Origin: an uncultured Eubacteriales bacterium
GTDB taxonomy: Bacteria > Bacillota > Clostridia > Oscillospirales > Acutalibacteraceae
Assembly (NCBI GenBank): GCA_910577755.1
Contig: CAJTNL010000018.1
Location: forward strand, 1 to 30,326
DNA: 30,326 nt
Direction: 5' to 3'
Position numbers and translations under genes: made by a program. A model generated the notes under the pieces. That model did no database searches. It was not told the DNA's origin and saw only the letters and a program-made list of their open reading frames with translations. Positions 7,278-15,257 of this stretch are shown here, in pieces (positions within the stretch are counted from its first letter, which is position 1; each line of letters begins with the position of its first letter).

Positions 7278-7589
7278 ATGGCAGTCAAAGAAAAAATCAG
7301 GATTAGAATTAAGGGTTACGATCATCAGCTGGTGGATCAATCAGCAGAAAAGATCGTGCAAACTGCAAAGCGTACAGGAGCAAGGGTTTCCGGGCCTGTT
7401 CCGCTGCCGACTGAAAAACAAATCATTACTATTTTGCGTGCGGTACACAAATATAAAGACAGCCGTGAGCAATTTGAGATGAGAACCCACAAAAGACTGA
7501 TTGATATTCTAAAACCATCTAATAAAACCGTTGAGTCTTTGATGGGCTTGGAGCTCCCTTCCGGTGTTGATATTGAGATTAAACTTTAA
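7278..7589 (+). CDS. rpsJ: 30S ribosomal protein S10
   Basis: Small-subunit head protein, also the NusE partner of NusB in antitermination. The 103-residue length is typical, and IRIRIKGYDHQLVDQSAEKIV and GPVPLPTEKQIITILRAVHKYKDSREQFEMRTHKRLIDI are standard S10. The ATG at 7278 lies 8 bases after AAGGAGG; an ATG 6 bases earlier is too close to that site, and the long upstream open frame is leader. It is the first gene of the S10-spc-alpha cluster. The str genes and tuf that often precede rpsJ are absent here. Confidence 0.97.
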   Translation: MAVKEKIRIRIKGYDHQLVDQSAEKIVQTAKRTGARVSGPVPLPTEKQIITILRAVHKYKDSREQFEMRTHKRLIDILKPSNKTVESLMGLELPSGVDIEIKL

Positions 7590-7667
7590 TCTGCTATATT
7601 AACCAAATAGGCAGCTGTGGTCATGTTGACTTAGTGTCAACCAATAACCTGCATAGGAGGAAACAAC

Positions 7668-8300
7668 ATGCAAAAATGTATTATCGGTAAGAAGATTGGC
7701 ATGACGCAAATCTTCGATGAAAATGGAAAAGTGATTCCGGTAACCGTTGTTGAAGCTGGTCCTTGCGTAGTATCACAAAAGAAAACAGTGGAAAATGACG
7801 GTTATGCTTGTATTCAGATTGGCTTTGGTGATTTAAAAGCGCATAAAGTAAACAAACCAATGAAAGGTCACTTTGCAAAAGCGGACGTTGCGCCAAAGAA
7901 ATACTTAAGAGAGTTTCGAGTGGAGGATACAGACGCTTATAACGTAGGTGATTTAATTAAGGCGGATACTTTTGCTGCCGGAGATAAAATTGATGTTACA
8001 GGTACCAGCAAAGGTAAAGGCTGGGCAGGCGTTATTAAACGTTGGAATTTTGGCAGACTGAAAGAATCCCATGGCAGCGGTCCTGTTGCCCGTAAAGGTG
8101 GCTCTATCGGAGCTTGTTCTGATCCTTCACGAGTGTTTAAGGGTAAGAAAATGGCTGGTCATTTGGGCGCCGAAAAAGTAACCGTACAAAATTTATTAGT
8201 TGTCAAGGTTGACGCTGAGCATAACCTCATTGCTGTTAAAGGCGCTGTTCCCGGTCCTAACGGCGGCGTTGTAGTTATTCGCGACAGTGTTAAGGCGTAA
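7668..8300 (+). CDS. rplC: 50S ribosomal protein L3
   Basis: Early-assembly 23S rRNA-binding protein whose long loop reaches towards the peptidyl-transferase centre. It has 210 residues, with MQKCIIGKKIGMTQIFDENG at the start and the loop TSKGKGWAGVIKRWNFGRL...GSIGACSDPSRVFKGKKMAGHLG in the middle; the WNFGRLKESHG form of the loop is a clostridial-looking variant, since many bacteria have HNFHRGPMSHGS. The ribosome-binding site is TAGGAGG before ATG 7668. The 78-base spacer from rpsJ is longer than most in the cluster and holds a 6-bp hairpin (GTTGAC / GTCAAC, 7625-7641). Confidence 0.97.
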   Translation: MQKCIIGKKIGMTQIFDENGKVIPVTVVEAGPCVVSQKKTVENDGYACIQIGFGDLKAHKVNKPMKGHFAKADVAPKKYLREFRVEDTDAYNVGDLIKADTFAAGDKIDVTGTSKGKGWAGVIKRWNFGRLKESHGSGPVARKGGSIGACSDPSRVFKGKKMAGHLGAEKVTVQNLLVVKVDAEHNLIAVKGAVPGPNGGVVVIRDSVKA

Positions 8301-8317
8301 GGGAAGGAGGAATTGAT

Positions 8318-8941
8318 ATGCCTAAAGTTACAGTACTTGATATGACTGGTAAAGAGGTTTCTAAACTTGATCTTTCAGAAGCTGTATTCGGAATCGAACC
8401 CAATAAAGCTGTGATGCTGGATATGGTGAAGAATTATCTTGCAAATCAGCGTCAGGGCACACAATCTGCGCTGACACGCGCTGAGGTTTCCGGCGGCGGC
8501 AGAAAACCATGGAGACAAAAAGGTACAGGCCATGCAAGACAAGGCTCTACAAGAGCTCCGCAATGGACACACGGCGGTATTGTATTTGCTCCAAAGCCGC
8601 GCAGTTATAGATATACGTTGAATAAAAAAGTTAGACGTCTTGCTATGAAATCCGCTCTTTCCAGTAAGGTGCTGGATAATGAGTTGGTTGTATTAGATAA
8701 AATTTTACTGGATGAGTATAAGACAAAAACAATTGTAGCTATGCTCAAGGCTGTTGGATCTGAAAAAAAGGCACTTATCGTTCTTCCTGAAAAGAATGAT
8801 AAAGTAATTGCTTCTGCAGCGAATATTCCAGGTGTAAAAACTGCAATGGTAAACACCTTAAATGTATACGATATTCTGAATGCAGATAAATTTATTGTGC
8901 TTCAGGATGCAGTTGCGCAAATTGAGGAGGTGTATGCATAG
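8318..8941 (+). CDS. rplD: 50S ribosomal protein L4
   Basis: Binds domain I of 23S rRNA and lines the exit tunnel with L22; in E. coli it also represses the S10 operon. The product has 207 residues. The extended tunnel loop is clear: GTQSALTRAEVSGGGRKPWRQKGTGHARQGSTRAPQWTHGGIVF split over residues about 47-91, rich in Gly, Arg and Lys. Starts 17 bases after rplC with AAGGAGG upstream. Its TAG stop shares one base with the GTG start of rplW, a sign of translational coupling. Whether L4 acts on the leader of this operon cannot be told from sequence. Confidence 0.97.
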   Translation: MPKVTVLDMTGKEVSKLDLSEAVFGIEPNKAVMLDMVKNYLANQRQGTQSALTRAEVSGGGRKPWRQKGTGHARQGSTRAPQWTHGGIVFAPKPRSYRYTLNKKVRRLAMKSALSSKVLDNELVVLDKILLDEYKTKTIVAMLKAVGSEKKALIVLPEKNDKVIASAANIPGVKTAMVNTLNVYDILNADKFIVLQDAVAQIEEVYA

Positions 8942-9231
8942 TGGCAGCTCAAGATATTATTATTCGTCCAATCATTACTGAAAGAAGTATGGCTGGCATT
9001 GGTATGAAAAAATACACCTTTGAGGTAGCTAAAGATGCAAACAAGATTGAGATTGCCAGAGCTGTTGAAGAGCTATTTGACGTTAAGGTTTCTAAAGTGA
9101 ATACCATGCACGTGAGAGGTCGTCTGCGCCGCCAAGGCAGGACAGAAGGGTATACCCCTGCATGGAAAAAAGCGATTGTTGCATTAACAGAAGACAGCAA
9201 GACAATTGAATTCTTTGACAGTATGATGTAA
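8941..9231 (+). CDS. rplW: 50S ribosomal protein L23
   Basis: Sits at the tunnel exit and docks trigger factor and SRP. It has 96 residues, beginning MAAQDIIIRPIITERSM, with YTFEVAKDANKIEIARAVEELFDVKV and the extended RGRLRRQGRTEGYTPAWKKAIV loop typical of the family. The GTG start overlaps the rplD stop by one base (TAGTG) and is preceded by GAGGAGG inside the end of rplD, so the two are coupled. Confidence 0.96.
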   Translation: MAAQDIIIRPIITERSMAGIGMKKYTFEVAKDANKIEIARAVEELFDVKVSKVNTMHVRGRLRRQGRTEGYTPAWKKAIVALTEDSKTIEFFDSMM

Positions 9232-9305
9232 TCCGCTTCTTTATTACTAGAGGCAAGGTATGGGGAAAAACCCCGCAAAGCCATTATGAAGGAGAGTGAA
9301 ACCGA

Positions 9306-10139
9306 ATGGCAATTATAAATTATAAACCGACTACACCGTCAAGACGTAATATGTCCTGCACGGATTATTCGGTTCTTTCAAAGGTTGATCCGGAAAAGAG
9401 TCTGCTGGCTCCGCTTAATAAAAAATCCGGTCGTAACAGTTACGGTAGAATCACGGTACGTCACAGAGGCGGCGGAAATAGAAGAAAATACCGTATTATT
9501 GATTTTAAACGTACGAAGCACGGTATTCCGGCAACCGTACAAACATTAGAGTATGACCCAAATCGCTCTGCTTTTATTGCATTAGTGCAGTATGAAGATG
9601 GAGAGAAAAGATATATTCTGGCTCCAAACGGTTTAAAAGTAGGAGATGTAATTGTGTCTGGTCCTGATGCGGATATTAAGCCGGGTAACGCATTACCGCT
9701 TACCAATATTCCAACAGGTACTTTTATTCACAACGTAGAGTTATATCCAGGTAAGGGCGGTCAATTGGCTCGTTCCGCCGGCAATATGGCACAGCTCATG
9801 GCAAAAGAAAATGGTATGGCGCTGTTGAGACTGCCTTCCGGCGAGCTAAGAAATGTTTCAGCATTATGCATGGCTACTGTTGGTCAAGTAAGCAATACTG
9901 ACCATGAAAATATAAAAATTGGTAAAGCGGGTCGCTCGCGTCACTTAGGCTGGAGACCGACTGTGCGCGGTTCTGTTATGAATCCGTGCGATCATCCACA
10001 TGGTGGTGGTGAGGGTAAATCTCCTGTCGGCCGTCCGGGTCCTGTTACACCATGGGGTAAACCTGCATTAGGTTACAAAACACGCGCTAAAAAGCACCGT
10101 TCAGATAAGTTTATTGTAAAACGCAGAAACGGCAAATAA
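9306..10139 (+). CDS. rplB: 50S ribosomal protein L2
   Basis: Needed for subunit joining and peptidyl-transferase activity. The product has 277 residues. The N-terminal OB-like and central SH3-like domains (RITVRHRGGGNRRKYRIIDF; PTGTFIHNVELYPGKGGQLARSAG) are followed by the conserved tail VMNPCDHPHGGGEGKSPVGR with the near-catalytic histidine cluster. The ribosome-binding site is AAGGAGAG before ATG 9306. The 74-base spacer after rplW holds a GGGG-AAAAA-CCCC hairpin (9262-9274) inside an outer GGC/GCC pair. Confidence 0.97.
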   Translation: MAIINYKPTTPSRRNMSCTDYSVLSKVDPEKSLLAPLNKKSGRNSYGRITVRHRGGGNRRKYRIIDFKRTKHGIPATVQTLEYDPNRSAFIALVQYEDGEKRYILAPNGLKVGDVIVSGPDADIKPGNALPLTNIPTGTFIHNVELYPGKGGQLARSAGNMAQLMAKENGMALLRLPSGELRNVSALCMATVGQVSNTDHENIKIGKAGRSRHLGWRPTVRGSVMNPCDHPHGGGEGKSPVGRPGPVTPWGKPALGYKTRAKKHRSDKFIVKRRNGK

Positions 10140-10167
10140 GGCATACAGAAAGGAGCTTATTGATATT

Positions 10168-10443
10168 ATGAGCAGAAGCGTAAAAAAAGGTCCTTACGTA
10201 CAGCCTGTGCTGTTAAAAAGGATTGAGCAGATGAACGCAGCCGGTGAAAAGAATATTGTGAAAACATGGAGCAGAGCTTCAATGATTTTTCCGGATTTCG
10301 TCGGTCATACAATTGCAGTACATGATGGTCGCAAGCATGTTCCGGTATATGTTACTGAAGATATGGTAGGGCATAAACTGGGCGAGTTTGCACCAACTAG
10401 AACTTATAAAGGTCACGCTGGTTCCAAAACGGGCGGTAAGTAA
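10168..10443 (+). CDS. rpsS: 30S ribosomal protein S19
   Basis: Head protein that forms a complex with S13 and contacts the 50S subunit. The 91 residues start MSRSVKKGPYVQPVLLKRIE and contain TWSRASMIFPDFVGHTIAVHDGRKHVPVYV and the C-terminal GEFAPTRTYKGHAGSK, all family hallmarks. AAGGAG lies 12 bases before the ATG, a little far but with no nearer alternative start. Confidence 0.97.
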   Translation: MSRSVKKGPYVQPVLLKRIEQMNAAGEKNIVKTWSRASMIFPDFVGHTIAVHDGRKHVPVYVTEDMVGHKLGEFAPTRTYKGHAGSKTGGK

Positions 10444-10467
10444 TTTAGGCCGAAAGGAGTGTTTAAT

Positions 10468-10803
10468 ATGGAAGCAAGGGCTTATCTGAAATATGCCCGC
10501 ATTTCACCACGTAAAGTACAAATCGTGCTTGATTTAATCAGAAGCAAGCCGGTTGATATGGCTATGGCTATCCTAAAGCATACACCGAAGGCCGCATGTG
10601 AAGACTTGCAAAAATTATTAAAGTCTGCAATGGCCAATGCTGAGAACAATCATGATATGGACATATCTAGACTTTATGTAGCGGAATGCTTCGTATGTCC
10701 AGGTCCAATTCTCAAGCGTATTCGTCCGAGAGCGCAGGGCCGTGCATATAGAGTATTCAAAAGAACTTCGCACGTAACCCTCGTGTTAAAAGAACAAGAA
10801 TAA
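10468..10803 (+). CDS. rplV: 50S ribosomal protein L22
   Basis: Binds all 23S rRNA domains; its hairpin lines the exit tunnel beside L4. I place the start at ATG 10468 (111 residues, MEARAYLKYARISPRKVQIV), 8 bases after AAGGAG; a GTG three codons earlier lies within that site. The C-terminal hairpin PILKRIRPRAQGRAYRVFKRTSHVTLVL carries the region changed in macrolide-resistant L22 mutants of other species; it looks wild type here. Confidence 0.96.
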   Translation: MEARAYLKYARISPRKVQIVLDLIRSKPVDMAMAILKHTPKAACEDLQKLLKSAMANAENNHDMDISRLYVAECFVCPGPILKRIRPRAQGRAYRVFKRTSHVTLVLKEQE

Positions 10804-10822
10804 GCAATAGAGGAGGTAAACT

Positions 10823-11485
10823 ATGGGCCAAAAAGTTAACCCGCATGGTATTCGTGTGGGCGTTATTAAAGATTGGGATTCCCGCTGGTTCGCAAAGGAT
10901 AATGTTTTTGGAGATATTTTGGTAGAAGATTATAATCTTCGTAAGGTATTAAAAAAACAACTTGCATCTGCCGGTGTTCCTAAAATTGAAATTGAACGTG
11001 ATGCTTCAAAAGTTCGTGTTCACATTCACTGTGCAAAGCCTGGTATGGTAATTGGCAAGGGCGGTGCAGAAATTGAAAAATTACGTTTGCAATGCGAAAA
11101 AATACTAAGAAAACCAGTTATGATCAATATTATTGAGGTGAAAAATCCCGATACTAATGCACAATTGGTTGCTGAAAATATTGCACAACAGTTAGAAAAG
11201 AGAATTTCATTCCGTCGCGCAATGAAGCAATGTATCGGTCGTGCAATGAAAATGGGAGTAAAAGGTATTAAAACTCAGGTTTCCGGTCGCTTAGGCGGTG
11301 CTGAAATTGCAAGGGCTGAACGTTATCACGACGGTACTATTCCCCTGCAGACTTTGAGAGCTGATATTGACTACGGTTTTGCTGAGGCAGCAACCACATA
11401 TGGTTTGATCGGCGTAAAGGTCTGGATTTACCGGGGAGAGATTTTACAGGATAATAAGACTCGTAAGGAAGGAGGCAGTAAATAA
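10823..11485 (+). CDS. rpsC: 30S ribosomal protein S3
   Basis: Lines the mRNA entry tunnel of the 30S head. The product has 220 residues, starting MGQKVNPHGIRVGVIKDWDS. A type II KH domain carries PGMVIGKGGAEIEKLR (about 74-89), and the C-terminal domain has GAEIARAERYHDGTIPLQTLRADIDYG. GAGGAGG precedes ATG 10823 and the stop overlaps the rplP start by one base (TAATG). Confidence 0.97.
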   Translation: MGQKVNPHGIRVGVIKDWDSRWFAKDNVFGDILVEDYNLRKVLKKQLASAGVPKIEIERDASKVRVHIHCAKPGMVIGKGGAEIEKLRLQCEKILRKPVMINIIEVKNPDTNAQLVAENIAQQLEKRISFRRAMKQCIGRAMKMGVKGIKTQVSGRLGGAEIARAERYHDGTIPLQTLRADIDYGFAEAATTYGLIGVKVWIYRGEILQDNKTRKEGGSK

Positions 11486-11910
11486 TGCTGTTGCCTAAAC
11501 GCGTTAAATACCGTAGAGTTCACCGTGGTCGCCTGACAGGTAAGAGTTATCGTGGAAATAAAGTGACCAACGGAGACTTCGGTATTCAGGCTACCGAACC
11601 GGCATGGATTACTTCAAACCAAATTGAAGCAGCCCGTATCGCTATGACACGTTATTGCAAAAGGTTCGGTAAAGTGTGGATTAAGATTTTTCCGGATAAA
11701 CCAATTACAGAAAAACCTGCTGAAACTCGAATGGGTTCAGGTAAAGGTTCTCCGGAATACTGGGTTGCGGTGGTAAAACCGGGCAGAGTTATGTTTGAAA
11801 TTGCGGGTGTTCCTGAAGAGACCGCAAGAGAAGCATTGCGTTTGGCCGCCAACAAATTACCTATTAAGTGCAAATTTGTTAAAAGGGAAGAAACGGGGGG
11901 TGAGCAGTAA
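11485..11910 (+). CDS. rplP: 50S ribosomal protein L16
   Basis: Helps place the A-site tRNA at the base of the central protuberance. 141 residues: MLLPKRVKYRRVHRGRLTGK, QPAWI-like TEPAWITSNQIEAARIAMTR, and MGSGKGSPEYWVAVVKPGRVMFEI. One-base overlap with rpsC upstream and rpmC downstream (both TAATG) shows tight translational coupling; the ribosome-binding site AAGGAGG lies inside the end of rpsC. Confidence 0.97.
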   Translation: MLLPKRVKYRRVHRGRLTGKSYRGNKVTNGDFGIQATEPAWITSNQIEAARIAMTRYCKRFGKVWIKIFPDKPITEKPAETRMGSGKGSPEYWVAVVKPGRVMFEIAGVPEETAREALRLAANKLPIKCKFVKREETGGEQ

Positions 11911-12116
11911 TGAAGGCCTCAGAGATGAAAAAATTATCTACAGCAGAGTTAGAAACAAAGCTTAAAGACCTAAAGGCCGAACTTTTCAACCTGCGTTTTC
12001 AGCTTGCCATTAACCAGCTCGAGAACCCGATGCGTGTTTCCGCTGTGAAAAAAGATATTGCTCGTGTAAAAACAATTTTACGTGAGAATGAATTAAGCAG
12101 CGGCACCAATGCGTAA
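11910..12116 (+). CDS. rpmC: 50S ribosomal protein L29
   Basis: Small two-helix protein near the exit tunnel, next to L23. Its 68 residues are MKASEMKKLSTAELETKLKD followed by LKAELFNLRFQLAINQLENP and KKDIARVKTILRE, matching the family throughout. It overlaps rplP by one base, and GGGGGGTGAG in the end of rplP serves as its ribosome-binding site. Confidence 0.96.
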   Translation: MKASEMKKLSTAELETKLKDLKAELFNLRFQLAINQLENPMRVSAVKKDIARVKTILRENELSSGTNA

Positions 12117-12133
12117 CGGAAGGAGGTTTAGCT

Positions 12134-12391
12134 GTGAGCGATAGAAAATTGAGAAAAACCTTAGTTGGTAAGGTGAAAAGCAACAAAATGGAGAAAACCA
12201 TTGTTGTAGCAATCGAAGACAGCGTAAAGCATCCGCTTTACAACAAAATTATTAAACGTACCATCAATGTCAAAGCACATGATGATAAAAATGATTGTAA
12301 TATTGGTGACATAGTACGTGTTATGGAGACTCGTCCTCTTTCTAAAGATAAGAGATGGAGACTCGTTGAGATTATAGAAAAAGCGAAATAA
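12134..12391 (+). CDS. rpsQ: 30S ribosomal protein S17
   Basis: Primary 16S rRNA-binding protein with an OB fold. 85 residues: RKTLVGKVKSNKMEKTIVVAIE, HPLYNKIIKRT and the NIGDIVRVMETRPLSKDKRW signature. The start is GTG at 12134, after GGAAGGAGG; it has no upstream ATG, and the family N-terminus (a Ser or Glu-rich start, then R-K) fits this position. Confidence 0.96.
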   Translation: MSDRKLRKTLVGKVKSNKMEKTIVVAIEDSVKHPLYNKIIKRTINVKAHDDKNDCNIGDIVRVMETRPLSKDKRWRLVEIIEKAK

Positions 12392-12425
12392 TTAGCTTTG
12401 GTTTGTAAAGAAGGAGGAACGCACT

Positions 12426-12794
12426 GTGATACAACAGCAAAGTTACCTTAAAGTTGCCGATAACACCGGCGCGAAAGAGATTATGTGCATTCGCGTTCTG
12501 GGTGGCACGGGCAGAAGGTATGCCAACATCGGCGACGTTGTGGTTGCTTCAGTAAAAAAAGCAGCACCCGGCGGCGTTGTTAAAAAAGGCGACGTTGTTA
12601 AAGCAGTTATTGTAAGAACTGCTTTTGGCGTTCGCCGCGATGACGGCACGTATATTCGTTTTGACGAAAATGCAGCGGTTATCATTAGAGACGATAAAAA
12701 TCCAAGAGGGACTCGTATCTTTGGCCCTGTTGCCAGAGAACTGCGTGACAAAGACTATCTGAAAATTCTAAGTCTTGCCCCAGAAGTACTGTAA
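12426..12794 (+). CDS. rplN: 50S ribosomal protein L14
   Basis: Interface protein forming bridges to the 30S subunit and the binding site of the silencing factor RsfS in other bacteria. 122 residues, beginning MIQQQSYLKVADNTGAKEIM, with GDVVKAVIVRTAFGVRRDDG and NPRGTRIFGPVARELRDKDY. The start is GTG at 12426, after AAGGAGG. Confidence 0.97.
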   Translation: MIQQQSYLKVADNTGAKEIMCIRVLGGTGRRYANIGDVVVASVKKAAPGGVVKKGDVVKAVIVRTAFGVRRDDGTYIRFDENAAVIIRDDKNPRGTRIFGPVARELRDKDYLKILSLAPEVL

Positions 12795-12811
12795 TGGGAG
12801 GTGCTCACTAA

Positions 12812-13129
12812 ATGAATAAAATTCATGTAAAAACCGGTGACACCGTCATCATTTTAAATGGTAAAGATCGCGGTAAAGAAGGCAAGGTTCTAGCCGTTAG
12901 TCCAAAAGAAGGCAAAGTGATTATATCAGGCCGTAATTTGGTGACCAAACACGTGAAACCACGCAGAGTGGGTGAAGAAGGCGGTATCGTTAAGGCTGAA
13001 GGCGCTATATATGCATGTAAGGTTCAACTGGTATGCTCTTCTTGCGGTAAACCTACACGTGTCGGACACAGAATTTCTGAAGACGGCACTAAGTCGCGCA
13101 TTTGTAAAAAATGCGGCGCAACGCTGTAA
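12812..13129 (+). CDS. rplX: 50S ribosomal protein L24, four-cysteine form
   Basis: One of the two assembly initiators of the large subunit. 105 residues: an N-terminal KOW motif (VKTGDTVIILNGKDRGKEGKVL), the GRNLVTKHVKP block, and a C-terminal region with CSSC (75, 78) and CKKC (98, 101) that can bind zinc. GGGAGG precedes ATG 12812. Confidence 0.96.
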   Translation: MNKIHVKTGDTVIILNGKDRGKEGKVLAVSPKEGKVIISGRNLVTKHVKPRRVGEEGGIVKAEGAIYACKVQLVCSSCGKPTRVGHRISEDGTKSRICKKCGATL

Positions 13130-13141
13130 GGAGGATAGAAC

Positions 13142-13681
13142 ATGGCTAGATTGAAAGATCAATATAAGCAGGACATTGCTCCAGCGTTGATGAAAAAATT
13201 CTCTTACAAAAGCGTGATGCAGATTCCAAAATTAGAGAAAGTCATTATCAATGTTGGCGCTGGTGAAGCTAGAGACAACGCAAAAGCAATTGATGCAATT
13301 ATGTCTGACATTGCCGCTATTACCGGTCAAAAACCAATTACCTGTAAAGCGAAAAAATCAGTGGCTAACTTTAAGCTGCGTGAAGGCATGAATATCGGCG
13401 TAAAAGTGACATTAAGAGGCGAAAACATGTATGAGTTTGTCGATAAATTATTTAATGTGGCGCTGCCGAGGGTTAGAGACTTTAGAGGAATCAATCCAAA
13501 CTCTTTTGACGGTCGAGGCAATTACAACATGGGCCTGAAAGAGCAATTGATTTTCCCAGAAATTGATTACGATAAAATTGATAAGGTTCGCGGAATGGAT
13601 ATCTGTTTCGTAACAACCGCAAATACCGACGAAGAGTCTAAAGAGTTGTTAACTCTCATGGGCGCTCCGTTTGCGAAATAA
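13142..13681 (+). CDS. rplE: 50S ribosomal protein L5
   Basis: Binds 5S rRNA in the central protuberance and touches the P-site tRNA. 179 residues: YKSVMQIPKLEKVIINVGAG near the start, the GQKPITCKAKKSVANFKLREG loop region, RVRDFRGINPNSFDGRGNY, and the C-terminal FVTTANTDEESKELLTLMG. AAGGAGG lies 6 bases before ATG 13142. Confidence 0.97.
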   Translation: MARLKDQYKQDIAPALMKKFSYKSVMQIPKLEKVIINVGAGEARDNAKAIDAIMSDIAAITGQKPITCKAKKSVANFKLREGMNIGVKVTLRGENMYEFVDKLFNVALPRVRDFRGINPNSFDGRGNYNMGLKEQLIFPEIDYDKIDKVRGMDICFVTTANTDEESKELLTLMGAPFAK

Positions 13682-13693
13682 GGAGGGAATATT

Positions 13694-13879
13694 GTGGCCA
13701 AAACTTCGATGAAAGTGAAACAACAAAAAGGTTCAAAATACTCTACTCGCGAATATAACAGATGTAAAATCTGTGGCAGGCCGCACGCCTATCTTCGTAA
13801 GTTTGGTATTTGCCGTATATGCTTTAGAGAGTTAGCCCACAAGGGTCAAATTCCTGGCGTGAAAAAGGCTAGCTGGTAA
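13694..13879 (+). CDS. rpsN: 30S ribosomal protein S14, zinc-binding (type Z) form
   Basis: Head assembly protein next to S3 and S10. The 61-residue length and two CxxC pairs (C24, C27, C40, C43; CKICGRPHAYLRKFGICRIC) identify the zinc form rather than the longer zinc-free form. The GTG start at 13694 follows AAGGAGGG. The window holds no second, zinc-independent rpsN copy. Confidence 0.97.
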   Translation: MAKTSMKVKQQKGSKYSTREYNRCKICGRPHAYLRKFGICRICFRELAHKGQIPGVKKASW

Positions 13880-13902
13880 GCTTAGCAAAGGAGGTAAACG
13901 GT

Positions 13903-14301
13903 ATGCAGATTACAGATCCAATTGCAGATTTGCTTACACGTATCCGCAACGCGAGTGCTGCTAAACACGACTCCGTTGAGATTCCTGCATCTAACATGAA
14001 AAAGTCTATTGTACAGATTTTGGCAGATGAAGGATACGTGAAAAACTTCACAGTTGTGGAGGATGGCAAGCAAGGCATGATTAAAGTAAACTTAAAATAT
14101 GGTGAGGGAAAAATCTCTGTTATAAAAGGTCTGAAAAGAGTATCAAAACCAGGCTTAAGAATTTATTCAAATGCACAGGAGCTTCCAAAGGTTATTAAAG
14201 GTCTTGGCGTTGCTATTATCTCTACCTCTAAAGGTGTCATGACGGATCGTCAGGCACGCAAAGAGAATGTTGGCGGCGAAGTACTGGCATTTATTTGGTA
14301 A
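13903..14301 (+). CDS. rpsH: 30S ribosomal protein S8
   Basis: Binds the central domain of 16S rRNA and, in E. coli, represses the spc operon. 132 residues: MQITDPIADLLTRIRNASAA, VLADEGYVKNF-like region, RVSKPGLRIYSNAQELPKVIKGLGVAIISTSKG and the terminal NVGGEVLAFIW. AAAGGAGG precedes ATG 13903. Confidence 0.97.
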   Translation: MQITDPIADLLTRIRNASAAKHDSVEIPASNMKKSIVQILADEGYVKNFTVVEDGKQGMIKVNLKYGEGKISVIKGLKRVSKPGLRIYSNAQELPKVIKGLGVAIISTSKGVMTDRQARKENVGGEVLAFIW

Positions 14302-14318
14302 TATAAGGGGGTGCAGTC

Positions 14319-14864
14319 ATGTCTCGAATTGGAAGAAAACCGATAAATATTCCCGCTGGCGTTGATGTAACTATCAGCGGCAACGTAGTAACAGTTAAAG
14401 GTGCAAAGGCAACTTTATCCCAGGAGATACATCCAAACATTACGGTTACAAAAGAGGATAATATTATTCATGTTACTCGTCCAAATGATAACAAAGAAAA
14501 TCGTTCTTTACATGGATTAAGCCGCACATTGATTGACAATATGATTATTGGTGTGACAGAAGGCTACAAAAAAGAGCTGGATGTAAACGGTGTTGGTTAT
14601 CGTGTAGCAAAACAAGGCAATGAGCTGGTTATGAACTTGGGATTTTCCCACCAGGTTATTATGCCGGAGATTGAGGGCATTACAATTGAATGCCCCTCTC
14701 CTAATAAAATTATAGTTTCTGGTCCAGATAAGCAAAAGGTTGGTCAGTTTGCTGCTGAGATCCGTGAGAAACGCTTGCCTGAGCCATACAAGGGTAAGGG
14801 TATTAAATATGTTGACGAAGTAATCCGCCGCAAAGAAGGTAAAGCTGGTAAGGGTTCTAAGTAG
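14319..14864 (+). CDS. rplF: 50S ribosomal protein L6
   Basis: Lies at the base of the L7/L12 stalk near the sarcin-ricin loop. 181 residues in two tandem alpha-beta domains: MSRIGRKPINIPAGVDVTI at the start, HGLSRTLIDNMIIGVTEGYKKEL at the domain junction, and PEPYKGKGIKYVDEVIRRKEGK at the end. The site is the modest AAGGGGGTG before ATG 14319. Confidence 0.97.
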   Translation: MSRIGRKPINIPAGVDVTISGNVVTVKGAKATLSQEIHPNITVTKEDNIIHVTRPNDNKENRSLHGLSRTLIDNMIIGVTEGYKKELDVNGVGYRVAKQGNELVMNLGFSHQVIMPEIEGITIECPSPNKIIVSGPDKQKVGQFAAEIREKRLPEPYKGKGIKYVDEVIRRKEGKAGKGSK

Positions 14865-14880
14865 TAAGGAGTGAAACATT

Positions 14881-15240
14881 ATGGTGAACAAGGCTGATAA
14901 AAATACAGCTCGTTTAAAGCGTCATAAAAGAGTGCGCGGTAAAATTTCCGGCACAACTGAGTGTCCGCGCCTAAATGTATTCCGCTCCACCAAAAACATC
15001 TATGCTCAGATTATTGATGATGTTAAAGGGGTTACTCTTGTAGCAGCTTCTACTCTGGACAAAGAGTTCAATGGTAATGGCGGAAACAAAGAGGCAGCAC
15101 GTGCAGTCGGTCAAATGATTGCAAAGCGTGCGAAAGATAAAGGTATTACAGAGGTCGTTTTTGACCGCGGCGGATATATTTTCCATGGCCGTGTCAAAGA
15201 GCTGGCCGAAGGCGCCCGTGAGGGCGGCCTGAACTTCTAA
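14881..15240 (+). CDS. rplR: 50S ribosomal protein L18
   Basis: Binds 5S rRNA and places it in the central protuberance with L5. 119 residues: KRHKRVRGKISGTTECPRLNVF, AQIIDDVKGVTLVAASTLDKEF, and the terminal DRGGYIFHGRVKELAEGAREGGL. AAGGAG lies 9 bases before ATG 14881. Confidence 0.97.
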   Translation: MVNKADKNTARLKRHKRVRGKISGTTECPRLNVFRSTKNIYAQIIDDVKGVTLVAASTLDKEFNGNGGNKEAARAVGQMIAKRAKDKGITEVVFDRGGYIFHGRVKELAEGAREGGLNF

Positions 15241-15257
15241 GAAGGAGGGAATTACTT

